Positions 24,252 through 32,112 of a stretch of 35,578 nucleotides of DNA are shown in pieces. Numbering within the stretch: the stretch's first letter is position 1; the number at the start of each line of letters is the position of its first letter. A program made the position numbers and the translations under genes. The notes beneath the pieces are model-generated. The model saw only the letters and a program-made list of their open reading frames with translations, was not told where the DNA came from and did no database searches. Source of the stretch: Paracoccaceae bacterium (GTDB lineage: Bacteria > Pseudomonadota > Alphaproteobacteria > Rhodobacterales > Rhodobacteraceae); NCBI GenBank assembly GCA_020832445.1, contig JAFIEO010000074.1, positions 1 through 35,578 of the forward strand. Direction: 5' to 3'.

Positions 24252-25936
24252 GATATGCGCATGCCTTGGCGGCGGCGGAAAAGCAAGGCGGGCAGCACAA
24301 GTGCCAGCGCGAAAACAACCATCGGCAGCGCCATCTGGACCACCGCCCACACCCCGATCAGACGGCGGTTGCCCGAACTGGCAAGGGCCACGGCTTCGGT
24401 GGTCACGGTCGTCACGCGCCCCGCGCCGATCAGCAGTGTGGGCAGGTATTGCGCCACCGATGTGGCAAACCCCACGGCAAAGGCAATCAGCAAGGGGCGC
24501 GCCAGCATGGGCAGGCGCACGGCCCAAAGCACACGCCACGGACCAGCCCCAAGCGCTTGTGCCGACAGGCCCGCGCGCGCATCCCATGCGCGCCATGGAT
24601 CAGCCAGCGACAGATAGACATAGGGCAGCACGAACACCAGATGCAGTGCTATGACCGCCCCCCGCGACCCGTCCAGCCCGAGAGTCAGCGCAAAACTGGC
24701 AAGCCCCGGCAAAAACGCGATTTGCGGTGCGATCAGCGGCAGGTAAATCAGTGCGATGGCATGGGTTTTGTGTCCGCGCGCTTCCGCTTCCAGCACCGAC
24801 ACGCTTAGCGCCATGGCGATGGCCGTGGCCCCCAGCGCAATCAGGCCCGTGTCGCGTGTGATGGGACCAAGACTGCCCATCTGGCTTGTCCAGTTGCGCA
24901 AGCCGAAGGCTTGCGGCAGCAGGTCCGGAAAGCGCCACATCGTGGTGAAGGACCACACCACCAGCCCCGCCAGCCCCAGCGCCACGGCCGCCCCGATCAG
25001 CAGCGCCCCCATGGCCGCAAGTGGCCGCAAGCTGTGGTCGGCCAGCACCCCGCGCCCGCCATTTGCCACCCAGACACGCCCCCAGCGCGCCACCCCATGT
25101 TCGCCCAACCGCCACAGGCCTAGCACCCCCAGCACCAGCGCCAGCTGCACCACTGCGCCCGCCGCCGCCTGAAAGCGCATGGACAGGTCGGGGCGTGTCA
25201 TCCAGTCAAGGATCTGCACCGCCAGTGTCGGCGGGCGCGTTGGCCCAAGGATCAGCGCGACATCCACCACCGACATGGAATAGGCCAGCACCGCATAAAC
25301 CGGCATGCGGATTTGCGGATAGATGCGCGGCAGCACGGTTTTCAGCCAGCCCGTGATGCGCCCATACCCCAAAGACCGCGCGACAAGCTGGCTGCGCAGG
25401 CTGTCGGACTGCCCCAGCGCCGCCAGCGTCATCAACAGCAAGAACGGCACTTCTTTAAGCACCAGCCCCGCGACCAGTGCCAGCCCCCACGGGTCATTGA
25501 CGATCAGCAGGTCGGGCGGGCGGTCCCAGCCTGTCAGGGCGGGCGATACCGCCCGTGCCATCCAGCCCGAAGGCGCAATCAGAAAGGCCAGCCCGAACGC
25601 CGCCGCTGCATGCGGCAGCGCCAGCAACGGCGCAAGCGCGCGTGTCATCCAAGTGAAACTGCGCGTGCCTTGCCATGCCGCCACAATAAGAATGGTCAGG
25701 GCCAGCGACAGCGCGGTGGCAGTTACACCCGTGACAACCGACAGGCGCATCGCGGCGGGCAGGCCCGGCCAGCCAAGGGTCGCGCGCCACGCATCAAGCG
25801 TGACAGTATGTCCCCCCAAGGCTGGCATGTAGCCAAAGGCGGGGGCTATAACGCCCGCGAGGCCCGCCAGCACCGGCAGGGCCAGCACCGCAATGCTGAC
25901 CCATGGCACCAGCGACCAGCCGCGCGGTGCGCGCAT
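24248..25936 (-). CDS. ynjC: ABC transporter permease with two fused permease halves, YnjC-like
   Basis: A 562-residue inner-membrane protein with about twelve hydrophobic segments in two similar halves, split by a polar linker near residues 285-310. Each half carries a permease coupling loop (SQLVARSLGYGRITGWLKTVLP and AQALGAGPWRVLWAVRLPM), the site that meets the ATPase. This fused layout is typical of YnjC, ThiP and FbpB-type permeases; the gene order points to YnjC. The substrate is unknown. The ATG at 25936 lies one base after the stop of the binding-protein gene; no strong ribosome site precedes it, so coupled translation is likely. Confidence 0.9.
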   Translation of the reverse strand: MRAPRGWSLVPWVSIAVLALPVLAGLAGVIAPAFGYMPALGGHTVTLDAWRATLGWPGLPAAMRLSVVTGVTATALSLALTILIVAAWQGTRSFTWMTRALAPLLALPHAAAAFGLAFLIAPSGWMARAVSPALTGWDRPPDLLIVNDPWGLALVAGLVLKEVPFLLLMTLAALGQSDSLRSQLVARSLGYGRITGWLKTVLPRIYPQIRMPVYAVLAYSMSVVDVALILGPTRPPTLAVQILDWMTRPDLSMRFQAAAGAVVQLALVLGVLGLWRLGEHGVARWGRVWVANGGRGVLADHSLRPLAAMGALLIGAAVALGLAGLVVWSFTTMWRFPDLLPQAFGLRNWTSQMGSLGPITRDTGLIALGATAIAMALSVSVLEAEARGHKTHAIALIYLPLIAPQIAFLPGLASFALTLGLDGSRGAVIALHLVFVLPYVYLSLADPWRAWDARAGLSAQALGAGPWRVLWAVRLPMLARPLLIAFAVGFATSVAQYLPTLLIGAGRVTTVTTEAVALASSGNRRLIGVWAVVQMALPMVVFALALVLPALLFRRRQGMRIS

Positions 25937-25937
25937 A

Positions 25938-27167
25938 TTACTGCCCTGTTCCGAAGCGTGCCGCCCAATCCTCGGCAATGCGGGTCATCCATGTTGGGTG
26001 CGGCTCCAGCAGGCCCGCGCCCATCTGGTCGGGGGCAAGGGTGGCAATGCCCAGTTCCAGCGCATCGAACCGCGCGCGATCCTGTGGGTCCAGCAAGTGC
26101 AACCCCAGAACCGTCTGAAAGCCCAGCACATCAGGGTCTTGCGCGCGGGCCTGAATTTCGGGGTCAAGGATCATGTTTGCCAGCACCAGCGCGCCTGCCT
26201 TGTTGGCGGCATTATAGGGAATGGACAGATAGGACGAATTCGCAAGTGTCCCTTCGTCAAACACATAGGTGCGCACGCTGTCTTGCAATTCGCCATCTGC
26301 TATGGCCGCCGATGCCCGCCCCGGATTGAAGGCAAACGCGATGTCGGTTTCCCCATCGGCCAGCAACTGCCCAAGTGCGGGTTCATTGGCAGGATAGGCG
26401 CGCCCCTGACGCCACAGATTGGGCGTGATGTCATCCAGAAAGGCCCATAGGGGGGCTGTCACTGCGTCGTAATCCACATCATCTGTGGGGGACAGCAGGA
26501 TGGCGGGATCATCCAGCACGCCATAGAGCGCCTGTTTCAGAAAACTGGTGCCCAGAAAATCGGGCGGTTGCGGATAGGTGAACCGCCCCGGATTTTCCGC
26601 AATCCATGCGCGCAAAGCGTCCAGATTGCGCGGTGGCTCCCGCAGGGTGGCGCTGTCATATTCAAACACCATCTGGAACATGGCCCATGGGCTGCCAAAC
26701 CCTTCGACCGGCAGGGTGAAATCTACTTCAATACTGGGGTTTGCATCTGTATCCACCAGCGCCCAGTTTGGCAGATCCGTGGCAAAGGGGCCAAACAGCA
26801 GGCCCTGTTCCTTCATCGACGCGAAATTGGCCCCGTTTATCCAGATCGCATCGACTGCGCCGCCTTCATCGCGTCCGGCACTGCGTTCGGAAAGGACGCG
26901 GGTGACAGCATCCGCCGTGTCCGCCAGCCGCACATGTTCCAGCGTGACACCGTGCCGGGCCTGCAAATCATCCCCGACCGAGGAAATGAACGCATTGATC
27001 CGCGCATCCCCGCCCCATGCGTGCCAATAGACTGTCTGCCCGCGCGCCTGTTCCAGCACCATGTCCCAGTTTTTCGGGTCAACATCCTGTGCCTGTGCCT
27101 GTGCCAGTGCAGGGGCGTGCAGCAAACCGCCAAGGCCCAGCACCGTTCCCAGTATCAAGGTTTTCAT
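25938..27167 (-). CDS. ynjB: ABC transporter substrate-binding protein, YnjB-like
   Basis: A 409-residue periplasmic binding protein. A signal peptide covers about residues 1-22 (MKTLILGTVLGLGGLLHAPALA). The mature part has the features of the YnjB group of extracellular solute-binding proteins: QTVYWHAWGGDARINAFI near the start, AIWINGANFASMKEQGLLFGP, and FAFNPGRASAAIADG further on. YnjBCD systems have no proven substrate; thiamine, polyamine or metal transport are guesses from related families. AAGGA lies before the ATG at 27167. The first gene of the ynjBCD operon, it is divergent from the phosphatidyltransferase gene, with a 258-base gap between. Confidence 0.9.
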   Translation of the reverse strand: MKTLILGTVLGLGGLLHAPALAQAQAQDVDPKNWDMVLEQARGQTVYWHAWGGDARINAFISSVGDDLQARHGVTLEHVRLADTADAVTRVLSERSAGRDEGGAVDAIWINGANFASMKEQGLLFGPFATDLPNWALVDTDANPSIEVDFTLPVEGFGSPWAMFQMVFEYDSATLREPPRNLDALRAWIAENPGRFTYPQPPDFLGTSFLKQALYGVLDDPAILLSPTDDVDYDAVTAPLWAFLDDITPNLWRQGRAYPANEPALGQLLADGETDIAFAFNPGRASAAIADGELQDSVRTYVFDEGTLANSSYLSIPYNAANKAGALVLANMILDPEIQARAQDPDVLGFQTVLGLHLLDPQDRARFDALELGIATLAPDQMGAGLLEPHPTWMTRIAEDWAARFGTGQ

Positions 27168-27425
27168 ATCATGTCCTTTTTGTCCGGTTCTTTTGTGCAT
27201 ATACGCGCGCCAACGCAAACTGTTTCACGCAAAAAGACTGTGATGCGGGATTTGGATGAATTTTTTTGAAACATTCCGTTTCGGCTGCGCGTATCAATAG
27301 CTAGATAAGGGACGGGCGCCGGATGACTTTCATTGTGATTGAACCACACACGCCATCGCGAATATGCAAAACTGCCTGTGGCAGGGGCAAGTCCTGCAAG
27401 ACCCAGATGGCGAAAGGCCGCAGAC
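27168..27425. promoter_or_regulatory. Divergent promoter region between ynjB and the CDP-alcohol phosphatidyltransferase gene
   Basis: This 258-base gap must hold both promoters. It includes an A/T-rich patch near 27230-27270 and a short inverted repeat GAAAC-ATTCC-GTTTC (27268-27282), a possible but unproven operator. No TPP, cobalamin or other riboswitch pattern was recognised on the ynjB side. Confidence 0.4.
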
Positions 27426-28037
27426 ATGCTTGATCGTCATATCCGCCCGCTGATCGACCCGCCACTGAACAGGATCGGCGGGCAGATCGCAAGATTGGGG
27501 TTCAGTGCGAACACGGTCACCCTTGTCGGGCTTGCGTTTGGAATTGCGGCAGCAGGTGCGATTGTGGCGCAGGCTTATATTCTGGCAGTGTTGCTGATTT
27601 TGGCGTCACGTCTGGCCGACGGGCTGGACGGGGCCGTGGCGCGCGCCCATGGGGTCAGTGATTTTGGCGGGTATCTGGACATCACCTGTGACTATGTTTT
27701 TTATGCGGCCATACCGCTGGCCTTTGTCATTGTGGACCCTGCCGCGCATGGTGTGGCAGGGGCGTTTTTGTTGCTAAGCTTTTATGTCAACGCTGGGTCG
27801 TTTCTGGGCTTTTCGGTGCTGGCAGAACGGCGCAAGATGAACAGTGACACGCATGGTGTGAAATCGCTGTATTTCACTGGCGGGTTGCTGGAAGGCACGG
27901 AAACGATACTGTTCTTTATTGCCTTATGCCTGCTGCCAAACTGGTTTGTGCCGCTGGCATTCGGGTTCGGGGTGTTGTGCCTTGTGACCGCTGTTTCGCG
28001 CATTTTGCTTGCGTGGAAACTGTTTCGCCCGCAATGA
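27426..28037 (+). CDS. CDP-alcohol phosphatidyltransferase family protein
   Basis: A 203-residue integral membrane enzyme with about five to six membrane segments. The family signature is intact: Asp65, Asp68-Gly69 and Ala72-Arg73 (DGLDGAVAR), Gly81, Asp85 and Asp89. These residues bind the CDP-lipid or CDP-alcohol and divalent metal. It joins a phosphatidyl group to an alcohol, but the acceptor cannot be told; the best-known relatives (PgsA, PssA, Pcs) differ in length or flanking motifs. AAGG lies about ten bases before the ATG at 27426. It is convergent with the aminoacyl-tRNA--protein transferase gene, 33 bases apart. Confidence 0.9.
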   Translation: MLDRHIRPLIDPPLNRIGGQIARLGFSANTVTLVGLAFGIAAAGAIVAQAYILAVLLILASRLADGLDGAVARAHGVSDFGGYLDITCDYVFYAAIPLAFVIVDPAAHGVAGAFLLLSFYVNAGSFLGFSVLAERRKMNSDTHGVKSLYFTGGLLEGTETILFFIALCLLPNWFVPLAFGFGVLCLVTAVSRILLAWKLFRPQ

Positions 28038-28070
28038 CCGCATGCGCAGGGTGCGGCAGGGGCAGGGCGG

Positions 28071-28931
28071 TTAGTCCCGTAGCGGTATGCGTTGCGACAG
28101 GCCCACGGGGGCGGACATTTCGCGGGGCATGACGAGTTGGGTCACCTGTTCGGCGATTGGTGGCACTGACAGCGGGTGTGTTGCACTTGTGTAATCTGAC
28201 GGGTCGCCCAGATCGCGCCACTGCCCTTCGTGATACACTTCCAATGCGTTGAAGCCCGCCTTGTAGTTCATTTTCGGGCTGCCGGGCACCCAATAGCCCA
28301 GATACACAAAAGGCAGTCCTGCGGCGCGCGCAAGTTCGATATGGTCCAGAATGATATATTGCCCAAGCGAGTGTTTATCCATCGCCGGATCGAAGAAGGA
28401 ATAAACCAGACTCAGCCCGTCATCCAGCACATCGGTCAGGCAGACAGCGGATAATTCCCTTGTATCGTCCTCTGACGGGCTGCGGTATTCGATCACGCGC
28501 GTGCGCACCGGCGTTTCCTCGACCATGGCAGCAAATTCGAATACATCCATATCGGCCATGCCGCCATCTGCATGGCGCGTGTCCAGATAGCTGCGGAACA
28601 GGTCATATTGTTCTTCTGTTGCCCATGCGCTGTTCACTTCGCGCATCAGCGCGTTATTGCGTTTCCGCGTGCGCCGCTGGCTGCGTGATGGTGTGAAATC
28701 AGCCACTCGAATACGCGCGGACAAACAGGCGCGGCAATCCGAACAGGACGGACGATACAGCACATTCTGGGACCGCCGGAACCCCTGCTTGGACAGGGTG
28801 TCATTCATCGCCTCTGCCTGATCACCTTGCAATGCCGTAAACAGCTTCCGTTCCATGCGTCCCTTTAGGTAGGGGCATGGTTGCGGGGCCGTCACATAAA
28901 ATTGCGGAATTGTTGGTAGACTATGGCGCAT
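28071..28931 (-). CDS. bpt: Aminoacyl-tRNA--protein transferase (arginyl/leucyl, Bpt/ATE family)
   Basis: A 286-residue cytoplasmic enzyme of the N-end rule pathway that adds an amino acid from tRNA to proteins starting with Asp or Glu. The R-transferase N-terminal domain has CPYL (Cys19) and the cysteine cluster [16 protein letters not shown] (Cys63, 66, 69). The C-terminal domain has [20 protein letters not shown] and [18 protein letters not shown]. Length and motifs fit the bacterial Bpt branch, which uses leucine in Vibrio; whether this one uses Leu or Arg is not visible. The ribosome site before the ATG at 28931 is weak. The RDD gene ends 82 bases upstream on the same strand. Confidence 0.93.
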   Translation of the reverse strand: MRHSLPTIPQFYVTAPQPCPYLKGRMERKLFTALQGDQAEAMNDTLSKQGFRRSQNVLYRPSCSDCRACLSARIRVADFTPSRSQRRTRKRNNALMREVNSAWATEEQYDLFRSYLDTRHADGGMADMDVFEFAAMVEETPVRTRVIEYRSPSEDDTRELSAVCLTDVLDDGLSLVYSFFDPAMDKHSLGQYIILDHIELARAAGLPFVYLGYWVPGSPKMNYKAGFNALEVYHEGQWRDLGDPSDYTSATHPLSVPPIAEQVTQLVMPREMSAPVGLSQRIPLRD

Positions 28932-29013
28932 GAGTGTAAACTTGTTGGCAATGGGATGGGTGGCACATTAGCAAGGCTTTGCACGCACGCCAAGCCATCA
29001 TTGGCCCCATGCG

Positions 29014-29448
29014 TTATTGTGGGGCGATACGGTGTAGCATTGTGGTATTCAGGACAAAATCGTGCAAGCCCTGCCGATAGGGCGTCAGCAGGATCATGAC
29101 CATGGAGGCCGCCTGAAGCGGGAATACCATCCACATGCCCACATACATGGCGCTGTACCAGAATGCGGTTATCGCGTCAGGTGTGCGCCCGTCAATTCCG
29201 CGCCATTTCAGGGCCGTTGCCATCATGCCCAACGTCGCGCCGTAACGTGCCAGCATCACGGTGCGATACCCGATTGCGACAACGGCAAACAGGGCCGGCA
29301 GGAAAAACACGCTGACAAACAGGGTCAGGACCACCCCGATCAGCGTAAGCAGCAGCGTCACCACCAGATCAATCGCCCAGGCACCGACGCGCTTCAACGG
29401 CACATCGGCGTAAAATTCAGGCTGCATCTCCGGGTCGGGCAGGGTCAT
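29014..29448 (-). CDS. RDD family membrane protein
   Basis: A 144-residue membrane protein with an RDD domain: the conserved Arg and Asp in LKRVGAWAIDLVVTLLL at the first membrane segment, two or three further hydrophobic segments, and the closing YRQGLHDFVLNTTML. The function of RDD proteins is largely unknown; some act in ion or osmotic homeostasis. The ATG at 29448 overlaps the stop of the ybaK-like gene by four bases (ATGA), so they share a transcript. A frame extending 31 codons further upstream lies inside the ybaK-like gene and is not used. Confidence 0.88.
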   Translation of the reverse strand: MTLPDPEMQPEFYADVPLKRVGAWAIDLVVTLLLTLIGVVLTLFVSVFFLPALFAVVAIGYRTVMLARYGATLGMMATALKWRGIDGRTPDAITAFWYSAMYVGMWMVFPLQAASMVMILLTPYRQGLHDFVLNTTMLHRIAPQ

Positions 29449-29912
29449 TCGACAAAATCCGCAAGTGTTGCATTCGACAATGACATAAGCACGCGGGGGG
29501 CAATTGAAAAGACATGGCGTGGTGTTCCTGCCGCGGCCCACACAGTTGCGAATTCAAGCAGGCGGGGATCAACCCATGTGGGTTGCGCCGTCAGATGGCC
29601 TATCGGGGCGACACCGCCAATGGCAAAACCGGTGGTTGCACGCACAAGGCCCACATCCGCGCGCCCCAACTCCTCGCCCGTCAGGCGGGACGCTTTTTGC
29701 GCACAGACGCGGTTGCCGCCTGCCGTCAGGAAAAGCCGCACCGCCCCCGATGAGATCCCGCAAAAGATGATTGATTTTACAATCTGGTCAATCTCGCAGC
29801 CGCATGCGGCTGCGGCCTGTTCGGCGGTGCGGGTTTCACCTGCCTCGATGATTGTGTCAGGCAGGCCCGCATCCGACAGGGCGCGGGCCACACGTTTCAG
29901 CGATTTGCTCAT
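29445..29912 (-). CDS. YbaK/EbsC family aminoacyl-tRNA deacylase
   Basis: A 155-residue editing-domain protein of the YbaK/ProX superfamily. It has the fold's typical blocks: QIVKSIIFCG with Lys46, LTAGGNRV, TGFAIGGVAPIGH and the closing WAAAGTPRHVFSI. Members remove wrongly attached amino acids (Ala or Cys on tRNA-Pro, and others) in trans. The GGVAPIGH loop is found in the freestanding subgroups related to YeaK and PrdX; exact specificity cannot be assigned. The ATG at 29912 lies five bases after the transaminase stop and the gene overlaps the RDD gene, so the three genes form one unit. Confidence 0.9.
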   Translation of the reverse strand: MSKSLKRVARALSDAGLPDTIIEAGETRTAEQAAAACGCEIDQIVKSIIFCGISSGAVRLFLTAGGNRVCAQKASRLTGEELGRADVGLVRATTGFAIGGVAPIGHLTAQPTWVDPRLLEFATVWAAAGTPRHVFSIAPRVLMSLSNATLADFVE

Positions 29913-29917
29913 AAATC

Positions 29918-31240
29918 TTAGTCCAGATTGTCCAGAACGTCCGCAAGGGTGCCGATCAACTGGTCGATATGCGCTTTTTCAATTATCAGCGGGGGCGACA
30001 TGGCAATGATATCGCCGGTTGTGCGAATCAGCACGCCCTTTTCATAAGCTTTCAGGAAGGCGTTAAAGGCGCGTTGCGTGGGCGCGCCTGCGATCGGTTC
30101 CAACTCCACCGCGCCGATAAGGCCCATATTGCGAATGTCGATGACATGGCGGCGGCCCTTCAGCGAATGCACTGCGTCTTCCCAATAGGGGGCCATTTCC
30201 GCCGTGCGTTCAAACAGCGCTTCTTCGCGGTACGTCTCCAGCGTGGCAAGCCCTGCTGCCGATGCAATCGGGCTGCCGGAATAGGTGTAGCCGTGGAACA
30301 ACTCGATCAGGTTTTCGGGGCCGGTCATGAACGCATCATGGATTTCAGCCGTCGTCAGCACCGCCCCCATGGGAATCACACCATTGGTCAGCCCTTTGGC
30401 GCAGGTGATCATGTCGGGCATCACATCGAAATGCTGGGCTGCAAAGGGGCTGCCAAGGCGGCCAAAGCCGGTGATCACTTCGTCAAAAATCAGCAGAATG
30501 CCATGTTTGCGTGTGATCTCGCGCAGGCGCTGCAAATAGCCCTTGGGCGGGATCAGAACGCCCGTGGACCCTGCCACCGGTTCAACAATGACGGCGGCAA
30601 TCGTATCCGCGCCGTGCAGGGCCACGATGCGTTCCAACTCGTCCGCAATATTTGCGCCATGTTCCGGCTGGCCCTTTGACCACTGGTTTTGCGGGATATG
30701 GGTGTGGGGCATATGGTCCACGCCCACCAGCATCGCGCCGAAATGGCGGCGGTTATTCACAATCCCGCCGACCGAAATGCCGCCGAAATTCACGCCGTGA
30801 TAGCCCCGCTCGCGCCCGATCAGGCGGGTGCGGCTGGCGTCGCCCTTGGCACGGTGATAGGCCAGCGCGATTTTCAGCGCGGTTTCCACGCTTTCGGACC
30901 CCGAATTGGTGAAAAACGCATGGTCAATGCCTTCGGGCGCCATGTCCACCAGACGGTTTGCCAATTCAAACGCTTTGGGGTGGCCCATCTGGAATGCAGG
31001 CGCATAGTCCAGTTCTTCGACCTGTTTCTGGATGGCTTCGGTAATTTTCGGGCGCTTGTGGCCTGCGTTGCAACACCAAAGCCCTGCCGTGCCGTCCAGC
31101 ACCTGCCGCCCGTCCGATGTGGTGTAGAACATGCCATCAGCTGCCACCAGCATGCGCGGGGCCTGCTTGAACTGGCGGTTGGCTGTGAACGGCATCCAGA
31201 AGGCACGCAGATCATTGGGTGTGGGGCGGTCAAGGGCCAT
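29918..31240 (-). CDS. Class III omega-amino acid--pyruvate aminotransferase
   Basis: A 440-residue PLP-dependent class III aminotransferase. The Schiff-base lysine is Lys282 in TCAKGLTNGVIPMG, the PLP-pyridine Asp253 lies in IFDEVITGFGR, and NSGSESVETALK (112-123) and GYHG bind the phosphate. WMPFTANRQFK near the N-terminus is characteristic of the beta-alanine:pyruvate transaminase group, so transfer from beta-alanine or a similar omega-amine to pyruvate is the best guess; other amines are possible. GGGAG lies eight bases before the ATG at 31240. It is followed closely by the ybaK-like gene and preceded, after 88 bases, by the LysE-type exporter. Confidence 0.92.
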   Translation of the reverse strand: MALDRPTPNDLRAFWMPFTANRQFKQAPRMLVAADGMFYTTSDGRQVLDGTAGLWCCNAGHKRPKITEAIQKQVEELDYAPAFQMGHPKAFELANRLVDMAPEGIDHAFFTNSGSESVETALKIALAYHRAKGDASRTRLIGRERGYHGVNFGGISVGGIVNNRRHFGAMLVGVDHMPHTHIPQNQWSKGQPEHGANIADELERIVALHGADTIAAVIVEPVAGSTGVLIPPKGYLQRLREITRKHGILLIFDEVITGFGRLGSPFAAQHFDVMPDMITCAKGLTNGVIPMGAVLTTAEIHDAFMTGPENLIELFHGYTYSGSPIASAAGLATLETYREEALFERTAEMAPYWEDAVHSLKGRRHVIDIRNMGLIGAVELEPIAGAPTQRAFNAFLKAYEKGVLIRTTGDIIAMSPPLIIEKAHIDQLIGTLADVLDNLD

Positions 31241-31328
31241 TGCTGTTACTCCCGTGGATTTGATCAAAAGACGCTACCAGATTTGCGCGCCATGACAAGG
31301 GGGCCATTACGAAGCGTCAGACAAGGGA

Positions 31329-31925
31329 TCAGATGAACACCATCAATGCCGACAGCGCAAGCAAGCCCGCCATGACGCGCATGAAAACACGCCAGTGGCG
31401 CGGGTTGCGCAAAAGCGTTGTCAGCAGCGCGCCCGCACTGGTCCAGAACAGACAGACCCCCAGATTGACAGAACTGAACGCCACACCAAGGCGCAGCCCT
31501 TCCAGCGCGGGCGTCATTCCTGCGCCATAGCCCGCCGATGCCGCGAACGCTATTGCCCACACTTTCGGGTTGATCCACTGAAACAGGGCCGCTTGCAGCA
31601 GTGTCATGGGCTGGCCGGTGTCCTGCGTGTCCGATGCCGGACGGCGGGTCGCGTTGAAATAGGACCATGCCATATACAAAATCCAGCTTGCGGCCAGCAC
31701 GCGCAGCACCAACCCAAGCGCGGGATTGGCCAGAATCAACGCGCCCACCCCAAGGCCGGTAACACCCGCGGTGATGCCCACGCCAATGACGACGCCCAAA
31801 AGGTGCGGCATGGTCTGCCTGAACCCGAAACGCGCCCCCGATGCCGTCAACATCACGACATTCGGGCCGGGTGAAAACAGGCCAAGAAAGACAAAACTGT
31901 AAAGCAGCGGATCAAGCAGGGTCAT
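31329..31925 (-). CDS. LysE/RhtB family amino-acid exporter
   Basis: A 198-residue inner-membrane protein of the LysE/RhtB translocator family with about six membrane segments. The conserved SPGPN motif is at residues 18-22, followed by the usual GARFGFRQTMPHLLGVVIGV loop, and the second half begins after a polar linker near residues 85-100 that leads into LLQAALFQWINPKVWAIA. It probably exports an amino acid or related metabolite; the substrate is unknown. The ATG at 31925 starts the family homology; the open frame continues 69 codons further upstream into an unrelated, charged sequence overlapping glnE and is rejected. Confidence 0.9.
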   Translation of the reverse strand: MTLLDPLLYSFVFLGLFSPGPNVVMLTASGARFGFRQTMPHLLGVVIGVGITAGVTGLGVGALILANPALGLVLRVLAASWILYMAWSYFNATRRPASDTQDTGQPMTLLQAALFQWINPKVWAIAFAASAGYGAGMTPALEGLRLGVAFSSVNLGVCLFWTSAGALLTTLLRNPRHWRVFMRVMAGLLALSALMVFI

Positions 31926-32112
31926 GGGCGCATTCAGACAACCTTTGTGCGGCAAAGACAAGCGCCGCAAGTGGCGCGCAAAGGCGCCTGTTTTTGGCTT
32001 CATGCCGAACCCGTCCGCAAACGGGGGTAATTTATATGATGCGTCATGAAATAGCGTCTGTTTCGCCCTTGGCCGAATTGACCTTGCGCGCAACGAAAGG
32101 CACTGTTGCTGC
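31926..32112. promoter_or_regulatory. Divergent promoter region between the LysE-type exporter and glnE
   Basis: The gap of 187 bases holds the promoters of both genes. It has a GCGCC-GCAAGT-GGCGC hairpin near 31960-31975 and an almost perfect palindrome ATGATGCGTCAT (32036-32047), which could be a regulator site. Both are suggestions only. Confidence 0.3.

Noticed and set aside
24252-24596. N-terminal extension of the ABC ATPase frame
   Set aside because: It lies within the permease gene and has no similarity to ATPases; the start at 24251 overlaps the permease stop in the usual ATGA manner.
27168-27425. Possible TPP riboswitch upstream of ynjB
   Set aside because: The conserved CTGAGA and ACCTGATC-type boxes were not found on the minus strand of the gap.
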